Shown here piece by piece: positions 36,111-44,963 of a stretch of DNA of 64,000 bases (position 1 is the stretch's first letter; each line of letters starts with the position of its first letter). Where the stretch lies: NCBI GenBank assembly GCA_965603365.1, contig CBFDCR010000024.1, positions 1-64,000 of the forward strand, written 5' to 3'. Position numbers and translations under genes: made by a program. This DNA is from JAHELQ01 sp965603365 (GTDB lineage: Bacteria > Acidobacteriota > Aminicenantia > UBA2199). The notes under the pieces were generated by a model, which was not told the DNA's origin, ran no database searches, and saw nothing but the letters and a program-made list of their open reading frames with translations.

Positions 36111-36416
36111 ATGCGCATGACCACTTCCTTAAGCGGATTTTTGTTGAGTGAGGGAGAAGACATATCTCCCGAAAGATTGGAAAAGATGTTAGAAAAGAGT
36201 CACATTGATGGAGGTGACATTATGCCGACATTAGCACAAAGATGGGTAGAACAAGGCATTGAAAAAGGTATTGAAACCGGGTTGAAAAAGGGTGCGCAAG
36301 AGAGAAATATCGAGATTGCCAAAAGGTTGATAAAGAGGGGCATTGATTTAAACATTATCGCAGAATCTACCGGACTTTCCAGAGAAGAGATTGACGAACT
36401 GGCAGTACAGGAATAA
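36111..36416 (+). pseudogene. Rpn/PD-(D/E)XK transposase-like nuclease, C-terminal remnant
   Basis: Only the last ~100 residues of an Rpn-type recombination-promoting nuclease remain; the PD-(D/E)XK nuclease domain is missing. The C-terminal signature is clear: the EKGIETGLKKGAQERNIEIA helix and the closing LNIIAESTGLSREEIDEL. An internal ATG at 36222 has a GGAGGT six bases upstream and would yield a 64-residue protein starting MPTLAQRW. Known Rpn genes carry such internal starts, whose small product inhibits the full nuclease; here that half may survive alone. Confidence 0.7.
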
Positions 36417-36821
36417 ACAGACGGTATTGGGTTCAGGTTCGGGTTCAAGTTCAGGGGAGCTAAGAGGTTTAGAGCAGTACGGTTTTTTTCTTTGACCTGA
36501 GCTTGAACTTAAACTTTTTTGTCTGTTGCTTTATTTTTCCATTATTCCATTACTCCGATATTCCATCACTCCGGCCTGAAAAAATTTGTGTATGGTTACG
36601 GATTGGATACACAGGTAGCGAATTTGATACCTGGGGAGGGGTTGGGGGTAGATCTGTTGGGTTTGGGGAAATGGATTTTTTGGGGGCAGGTGTCAAAGGC
36701 CCTGTTGATGGGAGATCAGGGGCCGGTCTGGCCGGTTCGTTTTGTTTGAGGCCCCCCACTTTGCCGGTGTTGGCACCCTTATTGCCGGGTGTAGAGGGAA
36801 AACCGGAAAGGAGGTGACAGA
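36417..36821. other. No gene seen; G-rich stretch and imperfect inverted repeat
   Basis: About 400 bases without a supportable gene. 36430-36455 is made of GTTCnGG-like hexamers, and 36497-36515 (CCTGAGCTTGAACTTAAAC) is its imperfect reverse complement, separated by ~45 bases. From ~36630 the sequence is strongly G-rich. It ends with AAAGGAGGTGACAG, a very strong ribosome-binding site for the ATG at 36822. Confidence 0.4.
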
Positions 36822-37036
36822 ATGATACAGGGTAAAGAGACCTATACCGTAGACACCGGCTCGGTGCTCAAGATCCAGATTTATCCAGAATCCCTGGCCT
36901 GCCGGGCCAACACATCGAACTGCGGCAAAAGCAGCTTCGCCTGTACGAGGATGAGGCGCAGCGCAGCCGGCTGGCCGCCCGGGTTCGTCAGGGGCAAGAT
37001 CTGGAACGCCTATATCCTGCTGAAACGATTGCTTGA
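36822..37036 (+). pseudogene. Unidentified gene remnant behind a strong RBS
   Basis: ATG 36822 is preceded by AAAGGAGGTGAC, yet after ~25 residues (MIQGKETYTVDTGSVLKIQI...) the composition turns unlike a protein. In another frame the same region reads GQHIELRQKQLRLYEDEAQR, a believable coiled-coil tail ending at TGA 37034-37036. I infer a frameshift or deletion around 36895-36910. The parent family is unknown. Confidence 0.4.
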
Positions 37037-37156
37037 TGCCTCATTTCTTCCTGAACCTGAGCTTTTTTCCCTTTCGGACGCAACCTGGAGCCATTCGGAG
37101 GGGACTTTGACCCGTCCGGACGCAGTTTGGACCCCTTCCTACGGGTAGGAATAGGC
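37031..37156. repeat. Degenerate 21-bp tandem array (6 units)
   Basis: Units start at 37031, 37052, 37073, 37094, 37115 and 37136. Three central ones match well (TTCGGACGCAACCTGGAGCC, TTCGGAGGGGACTTTGACCC, TCCGGACGCAGTTTGGACCC plus one base each) and read as a heptapeptide F-G-R-x-L-x-P. Upstream is the gene remnant; downstream, to 37290, I see nothing else. Confidence 0.55.
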
Positions 37157-37290
37157 GACAGACAGATTTTCTTCTTAATGAAGTTGATACCTAAGGATGT
37201 TCGTCATTTGTTCGTTTTATGGTTTAATTTTGCATTTCCTCCCGGTTTCATGCCCTGGGTATCAATATTCCATTGAACATGTTTACGACC

Positions 37291-37319
37291 TTGAAAAAAG
37301 CGGGAAAATAGCGTATATT
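37291..37319 (+). promoter_or_regulatory. Promoter of the Na+/solute symporter gene
   Basis: TTGAAA (37291-37296), 17 bases, TATATT (37314-37319). Expected leader ~70 bases, with AGGAG at 37384-37388 before the TTG start. Confidence 0.65.
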
Positions 37320-37396
37320 AAGGCCGGCAAGAACATCAGGCCCAGGCCGGAGGTCTGGTTGTCAAGTTGACAGATGACTTTTAAGGAGATAGAGAA

Positions 37397-39196
37397 TTGG
37401 TATTGGTAGACACATTGGATTGGTTATCTATTATAGGATTCTTTGTCATATCTTTGGTGGTGGGTGTCAGTGTGACCAAACGGGCCAGCTCCAGTGCAGT
37501 GGAGTTTTTCGTTTCCGGGCGCAACATGCCCTGGTGGCTGTTGGGGGTATCGATGGTGGCCACCACTTTTTCGGCCGATACTCCCAACCTGGTGACCGAC
37601 CTGGTGCGCCAGCACGGGGTGGCGGGAAACTGGTTGTGGTGGTCCTTCTTGATCACCGGTTTGGTCACGGTGTTCATTTATGCCGGCCTGTGGCGCCGCT
37701 CCGGGGTGCTTACCGATATCGAATTTTATGAACTCCGCTACAGCGGCCGGTCCGCCGCCTTCCTGAGGGGCTTTCGGGCACTGTACCTGGGGGTCTTTTT
37801 CAACGTGATAATCATGGCCACCGTAACCTTAGCAGCCGTTAAAATTGGCGGGGTGATCTTAGGATTTTCTCCGCTGAAAACCATTCTCATCTCCTCGGTG
37901 ATTGTGGTCGTCTATACCATGCTGGGTGGTCTGAGAGGGGTGCTCATCACCGATTTTATCCAGTTTGTCTTTGCCATGTTCGGGGCGGTGGCCGCAGCCT
38001 ATGTAGCGGTGAAACTTCCCCAGATCGGCAGCCTGGGCAATTTATTTTCCCACGAAGCGGTGCGAACGAGGCTTTCGCTTCTGCCCGATTTTTCCGATAC
38101 CTCTTTATTGATGACCGTTTTCATCATTCCGTTGGCGGTGCAGTGGTGGAGCGTCTGGTATCCCGGCTCCGAGCCTGGGGGCGGCGGCTATATTGCCCAG
38201 AGGATGCTGGCTGCCCGAAACGAAAAGCATGCCGTTGGCGCCACCTTTCTCTTCAATATTGCCCACTATGCATTCAGGCCCTGGCCCTGGATCATTGTGG
38301 CCCTGGCCTCCCTGGTGATTTTTCCCGATTTGGCCTCCCTGAAAGCCGCTTTTCCCCATGTTTCTGCCGATATTGTCCGGCATGACCTGGCCTATCCGGC
38401 CATGTTGACCTTCCTGCCCCGGGGATTGATGGGTATTGTGATTGCCTCGCTGATTGCCGCTTTTATGTCCACTATTTCTACCCATCTTAACTGGGGAGGT
38501 TCTTATATTGTCAACGATTTTTACAAACGATTTATCCATCGAAATCCCTCCGAGAAGCAGTTGGTTCTGGTGGGGCGGCTTTCGATCGTCATGTTGATGG
38601 CCATGGCCGCCGTGGTGGCCCTGCTTTTGAGCAATGCCCTTCAGGCCTTTCACATCCTGCTGCAAATCGGTGCCGGCACCGGCCTGCTGTTTTTGCTGCG
38701 CTGGTTCTGGTGGCGAATCAATGCCGCCAGTGAGATTGCGGCCATGGCGATCTCTTTCCTGGTGGCAATCTATTTCGAGTTTGTTCATACCCGGCTGGGC
38801 TGGCCCGAATTGATTGAATGGCAGCGGCTGACCATCGGGGTTTTAATCACCACCATCGGCTGGGTCACGGTCACCCTGTTGACCAGACCCACCGATCAAG
38901 GCAGGCTGATGGCGTTTTACCGCAAAATTCGTCCCGGAGGGCCGGGCTGGAAAAAGGTTTTAGAACAGGCGAGGCGATCCGGCGAACCGGTAGAAGAAAA
39001 TTTAGAACAAGAATGGGCGCTTCCTCGAGGATTAATCAAGGTATTCCTCGGCCTGGTTTTAATCTATAATGTACTCTTTGCTTTCGGGTTCTGGCTGTAC
39101 GGCAATATCCTGCCGGCTGCCATCACTTCGCTCCTGGCTGTACTCTCCGGTTGGGGATTGGGGAAAATCTGGAAAAAAAAGAGTCTTACCAGGTAG
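37397..39196 (+). CDS. Sodium:solute symporter (SSS family)
   Basis: TTG at 37397 is taken as start, with AGGAG eight bases upstream. The 599-residue protein has ~13-14 hydrophobic helices and classical SSS stretches: VEFFVSGRNMPWWLLGVSM near the N terminus, YTMLGGLRGVLITDFIQF around residue 180, and a C-terminal cytosolic part. The TD...QF motif after helix 5 is the family signature region. Members import sugars, amino acids, acetate or other solutes with Na+. Substrate cannot be assigned. It converges with the lipoprotein gene, overlapping it by 11 bases. Confidence 0.9.
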   Translation: MVLVDTLDWLSIIGFFVISLVVGVSVTKRASSSAVEFFVSGRNMPWWLLGVSMVATTFSADTPNLVTDLVRQHGVAGNWLWWSFLITGLVTVFIYAGLWRRSGVLTDIEFYELRYSGRSAAFLRGFRALYLGVFFNVIIMATVTLAAVKIGGVILGFSPLKTILISSVIVVVYTMLGGLRGVLITDFIQFVFAMFGAVAAAYVAVKLPQIGSLGNLFSHEAVRTRLSLLPDFSDTSLLMTVFIIPLAVQWWSVWYPGSEPGGGGYIAQRMLAARNEKHAVGATFLFNIAHYAFRPWPWIIVALASLVIFPDLASLKAAFPHVSADIVRHDLAYPAMLTFLPRGLMGIVIASLIAAFMSTISTHLNWGGSYIVNDFYKRFIHRNPSEKQLVLVGRLSIVMLMAMAAVVALLLSNALQAFHILLQIGAGTGLLFLLRWFWWRINAASEIAAMAISFLVAIYFEFVHTRLGWPELIEWQRLTIGVLITTIGWVTVTLLTRPTDQGRLMAFYRKIRPGGPGWKKVLEQARRSGEPVEENLEQEWALPRGLIKVFLGLVLIYNVLFAFGFWLYGNILPAAITSLLAVLSGWGLGKIWKKKSLTR

Positions 39197-39557
39197 TGCA
39201 GGTGAGATTTTGACCGTCCCAGTCCACCACCGCCTGTTGGCTGTCCCAGGAAGTCTGGCTCACTCTGCAGATAGCCAACGCCGGTTGTTGGATCCCGAAT
39301 TTTGCATAAATGGATACGTTGTGACCAACCTGAGTGGCTAAAAATACGCTGGTACGGCTCGCTCCAGGCTGTACGAGTGTGTTATTATTGGCAGATTCAC
39401 CTTCCAGATAGAGATTGACGGCTGCCGGGCCATTGTTGCTCAAGGTTACCGTGATTTGTTTTGATCCCTCTCGTTCAACATTTTTTTGGCTGCAACCGAC
39501 ATTTAATACCAGTGCGATTAAGATAACGGGAATGACAAATGTCCAAACGACTCTCAT
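39186..39557 (-). CDS. Small lipoprotein of unknown function
   Basis: The 123-residue product starts with a short positively charged stretch, a hydrophobic core and LNVGC, a plausible lipobox with Cys22. The mature ~100 residues are polar and beta-rich (QITVTLSNNGPAAVNLYLEG, TSVFLATQVGHN) with two Cys near the C terminus that could form a disulphide. AGGAGG precedes the ATG. No family recognised; it may fold like a small Ig-type surface domain. Confidence 0.7.
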   Translation of the reverse strand: MRVVWTFVIPVILIALVLNVGCSQKNVEREGSKQITVTLSNNGPAAVNLYLEGESANNNTLVQPGASRTSVFLATQVGHNVSIYAKFGIQQPALAICRVSQTSWDSQQAVVDWDGQNLTCTTW

Positions 39558-39681
39558 ATCGTCCTCCTAAAAAGTGTATTTAAAAGAAATATTCTCTATT
39601 TTTTCTTACGAATATTTCCGCTCTATATTTTAGAACAAATCTTTCTTTTTTTCAATTATTTTTTTTGCAATTGCGCGAGAC

Positions 39682-39710
39682 TTGACTGAATTTCCAATAC
39701 TTAATAAAAT
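39682..39710 (+). promoter_or_regulatory. Promoter of the DUF62 gene
   Basis: TTGACT (39682-39687), 17 bases, TAAAAT (39705-39710); AGGAG at 39736-39740 precedes the GTG start at 39747. Confidence 0.65.
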
Positions 39711-39746
39711 ATAGAAAATGGAAATTGAAGCATATAGGAGAGTCCC

Positions 39747-40535
39747 GTGAAGATACTGGCTTTTATCACCGATTTCGGTATGCAAGATCATTTTATAGGG
39801 GTGATGAAGGGGGTGGTCAAGAAAATCGACCCGGAGATTGACATCGTCGATCTGGCCAACGAGATTCCCTCCTATAATGTGGCTGCCGCCTCCTTTGTGG
39901 CGGATAAAAACTTCGGTTATTTTCCTCATGGAACGGTTTTTTTGGTGGTGGTGGATCCGGGAGTGGGCACCGATAGAAAAATTCTCCTGGTAGAGCATGG
40001 GGGATATTACTTTATAGCCCCGGATAACGGGGTATTGACACCGGTATTAAAAAAAGATGAAAAGAAAGTCTGGGTGATTATTAAGAATCGCTTTTTTTTA
40101 GTCGAGGGTACTTCTACCTTTGAGGCCCGGGATAAAATGGCGCCGGTGGCGGCGCATCTGTTAAGGGGTGTGAATCCGGCCGAGTTTGCCAGGGAGACCT
40201 CGGAATTCGTTTTAAATGAGCACTATTTTCCCATCAAGTTGGACGACTCCATTGTGGGACGCATCGTTTACATCGACAGGTTTGGCAATTGTATCACCAA
40301 TGTGCCCAAAGATTACCTGTTTTATATATTATCCACCAGCCGGTTTAAAAAATTCAGGGTGAAAATCAAGGATATGGACATTATCGAGTACTGCGACACC
40401 TATGCCCGGGGCGGCGATGAACCTTTTATGCTGACCGGCAGCCACCAGAACCTGGAGATCGCCATGAACCGGGCCTCCGCCGCCCAATACCTCAACGTCT
40501 CCCTCAACCAAAAAATCCTCATCAAGTTTTATTAA
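39747..40535 (+). CDS. SAM hydrolase/adenosyltransferase, DUF62 family
   Basis: The 262-residue protein belongs to the DUF62 group that splits S-adenosylmethionine with water or halide, giving adenosine or a 5'-halo-adenosine plus methionine. Typical pieces: ITDFGMQDHFIGVMKG, IVDLANEIPSYNV, VVVDPGVGTDRKIL, APDNGVLTPV and IDRFGNCITNV. Asp70 and Arg77 of the Asp-Arg-His triad are present. At the place where I expect the His (FHGRD in hydrolases) the sequence reads FEARD, with Glu126. GTG start with AGGAG. It is a single-gene unit with its own promoter. Confidence 0.9.
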   Translation: MKILAFITDFGMQDHFIGVMKGVVKKIDPEIDIVDLANEIPSYNVAAASFVADKNFGYFPHGTVFLVVVDPGVGTDRKILLVEHGGYYFIAPDNGVLTPVLKKDEKKVWVIIKNRFFLVEGTSTFEARDKMAPVAAHLLRGVNPAEFARETSEFVLNEHYFPIKLDDSIVGRIVYIDRFGNCITNVPKDYLFYILSTSRFKKFRVKIKDMDIIEYCDTYARGGDEPFMLTGSHQNLEIAMNRASAAQYLNVSLNQKILIKFY

Positions 40536-40590
40536 TAACTCAATATTTTCCAGGCAAGGACTTGAAACTGGTCTGAATTTGTAGTTTAAT

Positions 40591-40674
40591 ATGGCTGTGG
40601 AAATTGAATGGATCAAAAAGTGCATTTTAGATAATGAGTACTATTATTCCGAGCATGGAGATAGTAGGGGGTAA
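40591..40674 (+). pseudogene. DUF4258 toxin, N-terminal stub
   Basis: ATG 40591 reads IEWIKKCILDNEYYYSEHGD then stops at 40672-40674. The pattern W-I-x-x-C/x...YYYSEHA/G-D is the start of DUF4258 proteins, RelE-like toxins of ~80-100 residues; two thirds are missing. It is immediately followed by a broken YgiT-type antitoxin, the usual partner. Confidence 0.65.
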
Positions 40675-40679
40675 TAGTT

Positions 40680-40987
40680 ATGAAAAAGTGTAATTTTTGT
40701 GGAAATAAAGACTTTGTTGTTAAGAAGAATGACTATATTTATAGGCATGAAGGACATTTTATGTTATTTAAAAATGTACCCTACCTGCTCTGCCTGACTG
40801 TACTATTGAAGCCAGAACTCGACATGAGGCCCTTAAGAAGGCTCGTGAAACGATTACTTCCATTATCAGGCGGAGTGAGATTGTTCAATTGGATGTGTCC
40901 ACAGAGCCGAAATCCGGAAGTCTCTACATGGATACCCCGTGGGAGTGGTTTGGGATATTCAAAGATAATCCAGCATGGGGAAAGTAG
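40680..40987 (+). pseudogene. YgiT/MqsA-type zinc-finger antitoxin, frameshifted
   Basis: ATG 40680 encodes MKKCNFCGNKDFVVKKNDYI, the first half of a YgiT zinc finger (CxxC). Around 40780 the frame breaks (a PTCSA reading in one frame supplies the second Cys pair region) and the rest continues in a third frame as EARTRHEALKKARETITSII then TPWEWFGIFKDNPAWGK up to TAG 40985-40987. At least two indels have therefore destroyed it. Confidence 0.7.
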
Positions 40988-41047
40988 AAATAGAGGGTTG
41001 ACAGGAAGGGCGATTTGTCGCATATGAGTGGTGAAGGAGTTAAGAAT

Positions 41048-41602
41048 ATGGGACTTGCGGCGTTGACAGAAGAAGATTTGCCCCATTACACCTATGAAGA
41101 TTATGTACAGTGGGAAGGCAGGTGGGAGTTGATTAAAGGGATTCCCTACGCCATGGTGCCCATGCCTGCCCTGAGGCATCAGGAACTGTGTCAGAATATT
41201 GCCGTACAATTGGTTCAGGCATTGGAAGATTGCCGGTATTGTAAAGCCTACTTGCCGGTGGATTGGCAGATTGACGAAGACACGGTGGTGCAGCCCGACA
41301 ACCTGGTGATTTGTGGAAAGGATATCGGTGGCGAGAAGTTGACTGAAACCCCTGTCCTGGTCTTTGAAATCCTCTCTCCATCCTCCACCCGGAAGGATCG
41401 TTTTATAAAGTTTGCCCTCTATGAAAATGAGGGGGTGAAGTATTATTGCATCGTAGACCCGGAGAGCTCCAGTGTGGAGGTGTTTGGATTAATCGATAAA
41501 AAATATCAAAAGATAGGAGCCTACACAAAAGGTAAAATGACCTTTGATATCGAAAAATGCAGTTTTGACTTCGATTTTGATAAACTTTTTGAATATTGGT
41601 AA
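41048..41602 (+). CDS. Uma2-family putative endonuclease
   Basis: ATG 41048 (MGLAALTEEDLP) has AAGGAG upstream; earlier ATGs lack one. The 184-residue protein has the Uma2 (DUF820) PD-(D/E)XK layout: YTYEDYVQWEGRWELIKGIP, MVPMPALRHQELCQNIAVQL, VVQPDNLVICGK, then the catalytic ETPVLVFEILSPSSTRKDR and KFALYENEGVKYYCIVDPES. These proteins are abundant in Cyanobacteria and other large genomes and are thought to be nucleases, function unproven. The Asp/Glu positions are present, so it looks intact. Confidence 0.85.
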   Translation: MGLAALTEEDLPHYTYEDYVQWEGRWELIKGIPYAMVPMPALRHQELCQNIAVQLVQALEDCRYCKAYLPVDWQIDEDTVVQPDNLVICGKDIGGEKLTETPVLVFEILSPSSTRKDRFIKFALYENEGVKYYCIVDPESSSVEVFGLIDKKYQKIGAYTKGKMTFDIEKCSFDFDFDKLFEYW

Positions 41603-41654
41603 ATGACATTAGGCGACAGATGACGCCCATGGGCGTGGGCAAATGGCGAGGCCG

Positions 41655-41993
41655 TTAAATATTGAGGTGGGGGTGGACCCGTTGTTTGAGTAGGTGGACC
41701 AGTTCCGGGTCCATGTAGTCGTATTCGTCGGCAATGTAGAGGCAGATGATGTTTTTTGGGGCGGAGATGTCTTTGAATTGGCGGTGAATGAGATCTTGCT
41801 GCTGTTTTTCCATGACAAAGATGATATCCGCCCAATCGATCAGTTCGCGATTGACGGGAATTACCGCCTCTTCATAGATGCCGGCCGATTTCACCTCCAA
41901 CTGGGGGTATATTTTGAATATATCTTCGGCGGTGGGGCTGCGCATCATATTCAAATTGCAAACAAAGAGAACTCTTTTCTTTTCGTTTTCCAA
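41655..41993 (-). CDS. Low-molecular-weight phosphatase-like protein
   Basis: The 112-residue protein begins with VLFVCNLNMMRSPTAEDIF: a P-loop C-x5-R (Cys12...Arg18) of the low-molecular-weight tyrosine phosphatase/arsenate reductase fold. The normal enzymes have ~150 residues and a DP acid loop; here a D-P pair occurs late (DYMDPELVHLL). A TTG at 41993 is the only plausible start. Small proteins of this type occur widely as predicted protein tyrosine phosphatases. Activity is possible but unproven. Confidence 0.7.
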   Translation of the reverse strand: MENEKKRVLFVCNLNMMRSPTAEDIFKIYPQLEVKSAGIYEEAVIPVNRELIDWADIIFVMEKQQQDLIHRQFKDISAPKNIICLYIADEYDYMDPELVHLLKQRVHPHLNI

Positions 41994-42046
41994 CTCGGGT
42001 TATTTATATCACAAAGAGGGAAATTGATCAATTGAAAAAATGAGAT

Positions 42047-42075
42047 TTGCATCAAAGTTTACCGTCGGTTATAAT
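42047..42075 (+). promoter_or_regulatory. Promoter with perfect -10 directly before a start codon
   Basis: TTGCAT (42047-42052), 17 bases, TATAAT (42070-42075). Expected transcription start near 42082, against ATG codons at 42083 and 42092. Confidence 0.6.
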
Positions 42076-42082
42076 GGCCTTG

Positions 42083-44941
42083 ATGGGAAAAATGATCAAG
42101 CTGTCATTTGGCTGTTTACTTTTGGGTTTATTAATCCTGGTTGGGTGTCAAAGCAAAGAATCCGTTTCTTCAAGCAATGAGGTGCCGCCCACAGAACTGC
42201 CTGCCTATCTGGAAAAGAGTTACCGGCTCGGGCCGGACCGCCGTTTTGGGCTGGCCTTGAAAGAGTTGAATAGATTATTCGGGCAAAACCCGGCAAAAGT
42301 CGAGACAATATTTAAAAACAAGCAGTGGCATGTTTATCTGGATGAAGAGAATCTGGGAAGTGTGCCGGAATTTCCCGGGTTTGGCGATTTTTTCCATATT
42401 CTCCTGAAACGGGCTCAAACGTTGAATCAACGCTACCCCCTCAAGTTGTTGGCGGTAGAACGTACGGTGGATCTAAGTGGCTGCCAGCGGCAACTGCAAA
42501 AGTTTTTTCCCCCCTACCTATTCGCCCTGTTAGGGGAGTTGGATGACAGGTGGGCCGGAGGCAGCCGACATCCGGAGTTATTAAAATTGGGACTAAAAGC
42601 CCTGACACTTCTCTGCCTGCAAGTCTTTGATCGAGTGGATTTGAGCGATCGGCTGCTGGCCCGCAGCCTGACATTCCTGGCTTTAACCCGGGTGGTGACG
42701 CCCTATAACCTGGATGGCGAGGAGGCTTTGACAGCCTATGCCATGGGATACCGGGCTCATTGTGAGAAGGTAGTGGGAAAATTGCCCCAAGACGATGCCT
42801 TTTCACTGTTTTTCGGGCGGCAAAATCAGGATCTTAAAATGTTGGCAGAAACCGACGGCGGCCCCCTGGCCCGTTATTTATGGCTGCTGCGGTTTGCGGA
42901 GAAGGGGGATGTCTCCGGGTGGCGGCGGCTCTGGCAGCGCTTTTTCAAGAACGAAGAGGCGGCTCTGCTGCCGATCATGAAGAGTGGATTTGCCCTGGAA
43001 CGATGTTTTATGAACAGCACCCTCTCCAACTCGATCCTCAGGATCGCAGCGTTTAAAAGCAGCGGGGATGACGGCGGCCTGTTTGGCCAGCCGATGATTC
43101 GAGGGCTTTTTATGGACGGCTATTTTTATTCGGCACTCTATACCCTGGGCATACATGTATTGGATCAATTGGAATCCACGGACGCGGCGACTTTTTTCCT
43201 GGAGGCCATGGGAAAATCCGATTCTGCCTTAACCCGGGAGTTTTTGACCTGGTATTCCCATCTGGTTGTTGTACGGCAGAGGGGTGTGGATGTGAATCTT
43301 TTGCTTCGGCACCTCAACCGCGCCGGTCGATTGGGGGGAACGTTATTGGTTAGAACCTTCGACGAAATCAGCCGCCATTTAGCCGACGATAGCCCACTGC
43401 TGCCGGTCGCGGCCCGGAACCTGGCAAAAATCCTGGATTCCCGCTTGAGTCACCGGTGTGTTATGGCCGGGATTGCCCGGCATCACCTGTATGATCTGAA
43501 ATACATGGAGCGCCTTCTGTCCGGCACGGCTTCCCCATCCTTGCGCCAGTTTCCCCGCTTGCAGTCATGGTATGCCACCTTAAACGGAGATCCAGAAAGA
43601 TTGATGGCGTTACTGCATCAACCTGATTTGAATACCCATACCAGGAGTGAAATAGTGAATGCCTTAGCCGGGTTTGATGAGGTCAAATCCGTTTTGATTC
43701 AATATGAATTCAACAAATTGGTGGTGGAAGAACCGGAAAATTGGGGTGTGGCCGATCAATTTTCCGCTTATTTAAAGAGTAACGGTAAATTCAGACAGGC
43801 CCGCCGGATTATCCTGGAATGGCTGGAAGATCCGGGAAACTCACAGACCTGCTGGATGGATTACATCGATGCCCGTCAAAAACTGGCGGAACTTTATTAC
43901 TCTGATGAACAGTACAGGCAGGGCTTGAAAGCTTTAGAGAGTGTGGAGGCCAGTTATCATCCGCAGGTATTGCAGATAAAGTCCCTGCTTCTGTCGAAGA
44001 TAGGGGAGGAGAGACAGGCGGAGAGGTGGGCCCGGCAATTGCTGCAGAGCCATCCCCTCTCTGTAGACGCCCGTACCTTGCTGGTGAAATTGTACTGGGA
44101 TCATGGCAAGTGCCGGCAGGCGGCAAAACTCATAAAAAGCTTTCCTTTTCGATGCACTCTGTCTGATTGGCGAGATGAGATGGCAGCGGCATTTTTACAT
44201 GCCTTCGAAAAGAAATCGGCTCAACAGGCGGTGGAGGCTTTTTCTTGCTTAATTCAACAAAAGATCGACCATTGTCTGCTGCAATCCATACCGGCAAAAA
44301 TATATAGGTCCGGCAACCCACAATTGGCCTTTCAGTTGCAGCAGGAACTCTTATCTACGAAGCAGGAGCATCTTCCGGTTTTGCTGACGGCTTACCGGTA
44401 TCTGGCAGAATGGAAAGACAATGCCGCTGCCTTAACCTGGCTGCGGCAGAAAACCCCCTCTTATTTATTGCCCATGGCTGCCGAAGTGGTATATGGACTG
44501 GAAGAGTATGAACTGCTGTGGCAGTGGCCAATGAACCTGAAACGCAGCAAGGATAGACGCTATAAGCGGCTCCTCCAGGCGGCAGCGGCTTTGAAAACCG
44601 GGGAAGCTGCGGAAGAGAAAAATCCCCGCTGGTTGGAATTAAAAGACTATTATTCAAGGCAGAATGTCTACTATTATGATAAAATCGGCGGCTATTTAAT
44701 GGGATTTTTACCCCGGCAGGAGATACTCGGCTGGCTGGATACGGCGGATCGCCGCTGTGAGATTGCCTATTTTATCGGCTTAAAGGAGGAATCATCGGGA
44801 CGTCTCCACCGGGCCTCCGATTGGTATCGCCTCTCGGTGGAGACGGGGCGGTCGGCTAACGCTGCTTACCACTGGGCTTTTGAGACCCTCAGACGTTGGG
44901 CCCGCCAAAACCGCTTCTTATCCCATCTTGAAAGCCAGTAA
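42083..44941 (+). CDS. Large TPR-type lipoprotein
   Basis: Three ATGs compete (42074, 42083, 42092). The first lies inside the -10 box, so 42083 (leaderless) or 42092 is likelier. The ~950-residue product has a lipoprotein signal peptide (LLLGLLILVGCQSK, lipobox LVGC). The mature protein is helical throughout. Hydrophobic residues recur in TPR/SEL-like pairs, clearest at residues ~560-720 (RQARRIILEWLEDPGN; QGLKALESVEASYHPQ; RQAAKLIKSFPFRC). No enzyme motif. Likely an outer-membrane or periplasmic scaffold. Confidence 0.75.
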   Translation: MGKMIKLSFGCLLLGLLILVGCQSKESVSSSNEVPPTELPAYLEKSYRLGPDRRFGLALKELNRLFGQNPAKVETIFKNKQWHVYLDEENLGSVPEFPGFGDFFHILLKRAQTLNQRYPLKLLAVERTVDLSGCQRQLQKFFPPYLFALLGELDDRWAGGSRHPELLKLGLKALTLLCLQVFDRVDLSDRLLARSLTFLALTRVVTPYNLDGEEALTAYAMGYRAHCEKVVGKLPQDDAFSLFFGRQNQDLKMLAETDGGPLARYLWLLRFAEKGDVSGWRRLWQRFFKNEEAALLPIMKSGFALERCFMNSTLSNSILRIAAFKSSGDDGGLFGQPMIRGLFMDGYFYSALYTLGIHVLDQLESTDAATFFLEAMGKSDSALTREFLTWYSHLVVVRQRGVDVNLLLRHLNRAGRLGGTLLVRTFDEISRHLADDSPLLPVAARNLAKILDSRLSHRCVMAGIARHHLYDLKYMERLLSGTASPSLRQFPRLQSWYATLNGDPERLMALLHQPDLNTHTRSEIVNALAGFDEVKSVLIQYEFNKLVVEEPENWGVADQFSAYLKSNGKFRQARRIILEWLEDPGNSQTCWMDYIDARQKLAELYYSDEQYRQGLKALESVEASYHPQVLQIKSLLLSKIGEERQAERWARQLLQSHPLSVDARTLLVKLYWDHGKCRQAAKLIKSFPFRCTLSDWRDEMAAAFLHAFEKKSAQQAVEAFSCLIQQKIDHCLLQSIPAKIYRSGNPQLAFQLQQELLSTKQEHLPVLLTAYRYLAEWKDNAAALTWLRQKTPSYLLPMAAEVVYGLEEYELLWQWPMNLKRSKDRRYKRLLQAAAALKTGEAAEEKNPRWLELKDYYSRQNVYYYDKIGGYLMGFLPRQEILGWLDTADRRCEIAYFIGLKEESSGRLHRASDWYRLSVETGRSANAAYHWAFETLRRWARQNRFLSHLESQ

Positions 44942-44963
44942 TCCCCACCATTATTCCAAAATT

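Noticed and set aside
36503..36817. Open frames of 76-104 codons in the G-rich stretch
   Set aside because: Composition is G-run driven, with no RBS and no family signature; treated as non-coding.
38105..38788. Long minus-strand open frame (227 codons) opposite the symporter
   Set aside because: Gln/His/Gly-rich translation typical of an antisense shadow of a membrane protein gene.
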